From positions 1-7,695 of the forward strand of contig CAMBWG010000096.1 of assembly GCA_945871415.1 (NCBI GenBank): 7,695 bases of DNA, written 5' to 3'. The notes under the pieces were generated by a model, which had not been told where the DNA came from, made no database searches, and saw nothing but the letters and a program-made list of their open reading frames with translations. This stretch comes from an uncultured Desulfovibrio sp. (GTDB lineage Bacteria; Desulfobacterota; Desulfovibrionia; Desulfovibrionales; Desulfovibrionaceae). Positions 6,728 through 7,695 of this stretch are shown here, in pieces (position 1 is the first letter of the stretch; every line of letters begins with the position of its first letter). The position numbers were made by a program, and so were the translations under genes.

Positions 6728-6755
6728 TTGCATCCAAACATTTTGTGGGTATATC
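6728..6755 (+). promoter_or_regulatory. Candidate int promoter
   Basis: TTGCAT (6728-6733) with a 16-bp spacer to TATATC (6750-6755) is the best-placed sigma70-like pair upstream of the integrase. The -10 overlaps the first copy of the TGTRGGTATM repeat, so a protein bound there could repress int. An alternative -10, TACGAT (6773-6778), lacks a well-spaced -35. Confidence 0.3.
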
Positions 6756-6892
6756 CGTAGGTAGAAATGTGGTACGATATTTCCGATACCTACACGGATA
6801 ACCGGCCGGAATCAAAAATATTTTTGTCCATGTGGGTATCTCTCCGTCCAACGACAACCAGGGAGTGCCCATGCCTCTTACCGATACCCACA
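6744..6892. repeat. Four-copy TGTRGGTATM repeat array beside int
   Basis: Copies lie at 6744-6753 (TGTGGGTATA, plus), 6785-6794 (GATACCTACA, minus), 6831-6840 (TGTGGGTATC, plus) and 6883-6892 (GATACCCACA, minus). The third and fourth are exact reverse complements; the first and second each differ by one base from that consensus. The minus copies share an extra CC before GATACC. A fifth partial copy, GTAGGTA, lies at 6757-6763. Orientation alternates, with start spacings of 41, 46 and 52 bp. The last copy lies in the first codons of int. They are plausible integrase arm sites or binding sites for an excisionase or repressor. Confidence 0.65.
6813..6826. repeat. Perfect 14-bp AT palindrome
   Basis: CAAAAATATTTTTG is a perfect inverted repeat between the second and third repeat copies. 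Nearby, CCGGCCGG (6802-6809) is a second short palindrome. Such an A-tract centre would be intrinsically bent or flexible, as expected where IHF-like bending helps a recombination complex. No specific binding factor can be named. Confidence 0.4.
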
Positions 6893-7695
6893 TCCGCAGT
6901 CTGAAACCCGATTCAAAGCCCCGCAAGTATTTCGATGGCGGCGGCCTGTTCCTCTATGTCCCCACCAGCGGCAGCAAGTTGTGGAGAATGGCTTACCGCT
7001 TTGACGGCAAGAGCAAACTGCTCAGTTTCGGGGAATACCCCACCGTCTCGCTCAGGGACGCCAGAGAGCGGCGTGAGGATGCCCGGCGTCTGCTGGCCAA
7101 AGGCGTTGATCCCTCCGAGCAGAAACGGGAAGAAAAGAAGGCCAGAATCACAGCCGAACGCGAGAGCTTTCAGAATATCGCCAGAGAATGGCATGAAACC
7201 CGTATGGCCGAGTTCTCCGAAAAACATCAGGGAACCGTCATGTACCGGCTGGAGACGTACATTTTCCCGATCATCGGCAAAACGCACATCGCCAAGTTGG
7301 AAACACGGGACATCATGGATATGGTCAAGCCGCTGGAGCAACGGGGCAACCACGAGACATCCCGGCGAGTGCTGCAAATCATCAATCAGGTTTTCCGCTA
7401 TGCGGTCATTACGGGCCGGGCGAAACACAATGTCGCGGCCGATCTGCGGGGAGCCTTGCGGCCGAGAAAGACCGTCCACCGGGCGGCGGTGCTGGAACCG
7501 GAGAAAGTCGGCCAGCTTCTGCGGGACATCGACAACTACGAGGGGTATTTTCCTCTGGTCTGTGCCCTGAAACTGGCCCCGCTGGTTTTCACCCGCCCCA
7601 CCGAGCTTCGCGCCGCACAGTGGCAGGAGTTTGACCTTGAAGCAAAGGAATGGCGCATCCCCGCCGAGCGCATGAAAATGCGGCGACAGCACCTT
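6871..7695 (+). CDS. P4/CP4-57-family tyrosine integrase (5' part)
   Basis: The first 275 codons of a site-specific recombinase of about 400 residues run off the right edge without a stop. ATG 6871 follows GGGAG (6861-6865) at 5 nt, and the N-terminus MPLTDTHIRSLKP is typical of the family. In order: an arm-type DNA-binding domain of the DUF4102 type (about 1-88; DGGGLFLYV, WRMAYRFDGK, LSFGEYPTVSLRDAR); an SAM-like core-binding domain (about 97-185; FQNIAREWH, HIAKLETRDI, RRVLQIINQVFRYAV); then the start of the catalytic domain (from about 205), with catalytic Arg I at R242 in FTRPTELRAAQW. The box II region begins at ERMKMRRQH. The remaining Lys/His/Arg/His/Tyr residues are beyond the window. 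It likely integrates the element into the adjacent tRNA-Glu. No frameshift or stop is seen. Confidence 0.93.
   Translation, partial: MPLTDTHIRSLKPDSKPRKYFDGGGLFLYVPTSGSKLWRMAYRFDGKSKLLSFGEYPTVSLRDARERREDARRLLAKGVDPSEQKREEKKARITAERESFQNIAREWHETRMAEFSEKHQGTVMYRLETYIFPIIGKTHIAKLETRDIMDMVKPLEQRGNHETSRRVLQIINQVFRYAVITGRAKHNVAADLRGALRPRKTVHRAAVLEPEKVGQLLRDIDNYEGYFPLVCALKLAPLVFTRPTELRAAQWQEFDLEAKEWRIPAERMKMRRQHL

Larger units (their letters stand above)
6632..7695. mobile_element. Left end of an integrated genomic island or prophage-like element
   Basis: Immediately after an intact tRNA-Glu come an AT-richer non-coding stretch, a terminator, a repeat array and a tyrosine integrase gene directed inward. 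This is the standard left boundary of a P4-like integrative element. Only the boundary is visible; the cargo and the right end are outside the window, so whether it is a satellite phage, a defence or metabolic island, or a decayed remnant cannot be decided. The integrase is intact as far as it can be read. Confidence 0.75.

Noticed and set aside
6913..7692. Long minus-strand and alternative plus-strand frames over the integrase
   Set aside because: The plus frame from 6871 has a family-typical start, SD and domain sequence throughout; the other frames show no domains.
1..7695. A CRISPR array, insertion sequence or intein
   Set aside because: No regularly spaced long direct repeats, no transposase frame with terminal inverted repeats, and dnaE is continuous through all conserved motifs.

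Overview
This window looks like the chromosome of a GC-rich Gram-negative bacterium. The gene set and the protein style (a type-1 DnaE with an intact PHP site, and a QueD gene preceded by a tiny membrane-protein gene) suggest a Desulfovibrionaceae-like deltaproteobacterium. That placement is an impression from the proteins, not a database result. Most of the window is ordinary housekeeping DNA. The right-hand end is the left boundary of an integrated mobile element.

Left, minus strand (about 1-1918): two translationally coupled genes transcribed leftward. An HD-domain metal-dependent phosphohydrolase (start near 1912 or 1918) overlaps, through ATGCTGA, a 360-residue protein. In that protein a truncated methyltransferase-like region is fused to a complete 5-formyltetrahydrofolate cyclo-ligase. 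A Shine-Dalgarno sequence and ATG sit across the stop codon of the second gene, so the operon may continue beyond the window.

Centre, plus strand: a 204-bp divergent intergenic region carries a candidate dnaE promoter and a striking pair of GTTTNAAAC palindromes. It is followed by dnaE (2123-5596, 1157 aa), the catalytic alpha subunit of DNA polymerase III. After a 288-bp gap with several GC hairpins comes a 59-residue gene for a C-terminally anchored membrane protein (5885-6064). Its stop codon overlaps the start codon of queD (TGATG); queD (6064-6474) encodes 6-carboxytetrahydropterin synthase of the queuosine pathway.

Right: a strong sigma70-type promoter drives tRNA-Glu(UUC) (6555-6631, CCA encoded). 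Next come an AT-richer stretch with an intrinsic terminator, at least four copies of a 10-bp TGTRGGTATM element in alternating orientation, and the first 275 codons of a P4/CP4-57-type tyrosine integrase that runs off the right edge. This is the classical layout of a genomic island inserted into the 3' end of a tRNA gene. The island's cargo lies outside the window, so any novel system it carries cannot be seen here. The least explained items inside the window are the int-proximal repeat array, the small membrane protein coupled to queD, the methyltransferase remnant fused to the folate enzyme, and the dnaE upstream palindrome pair.
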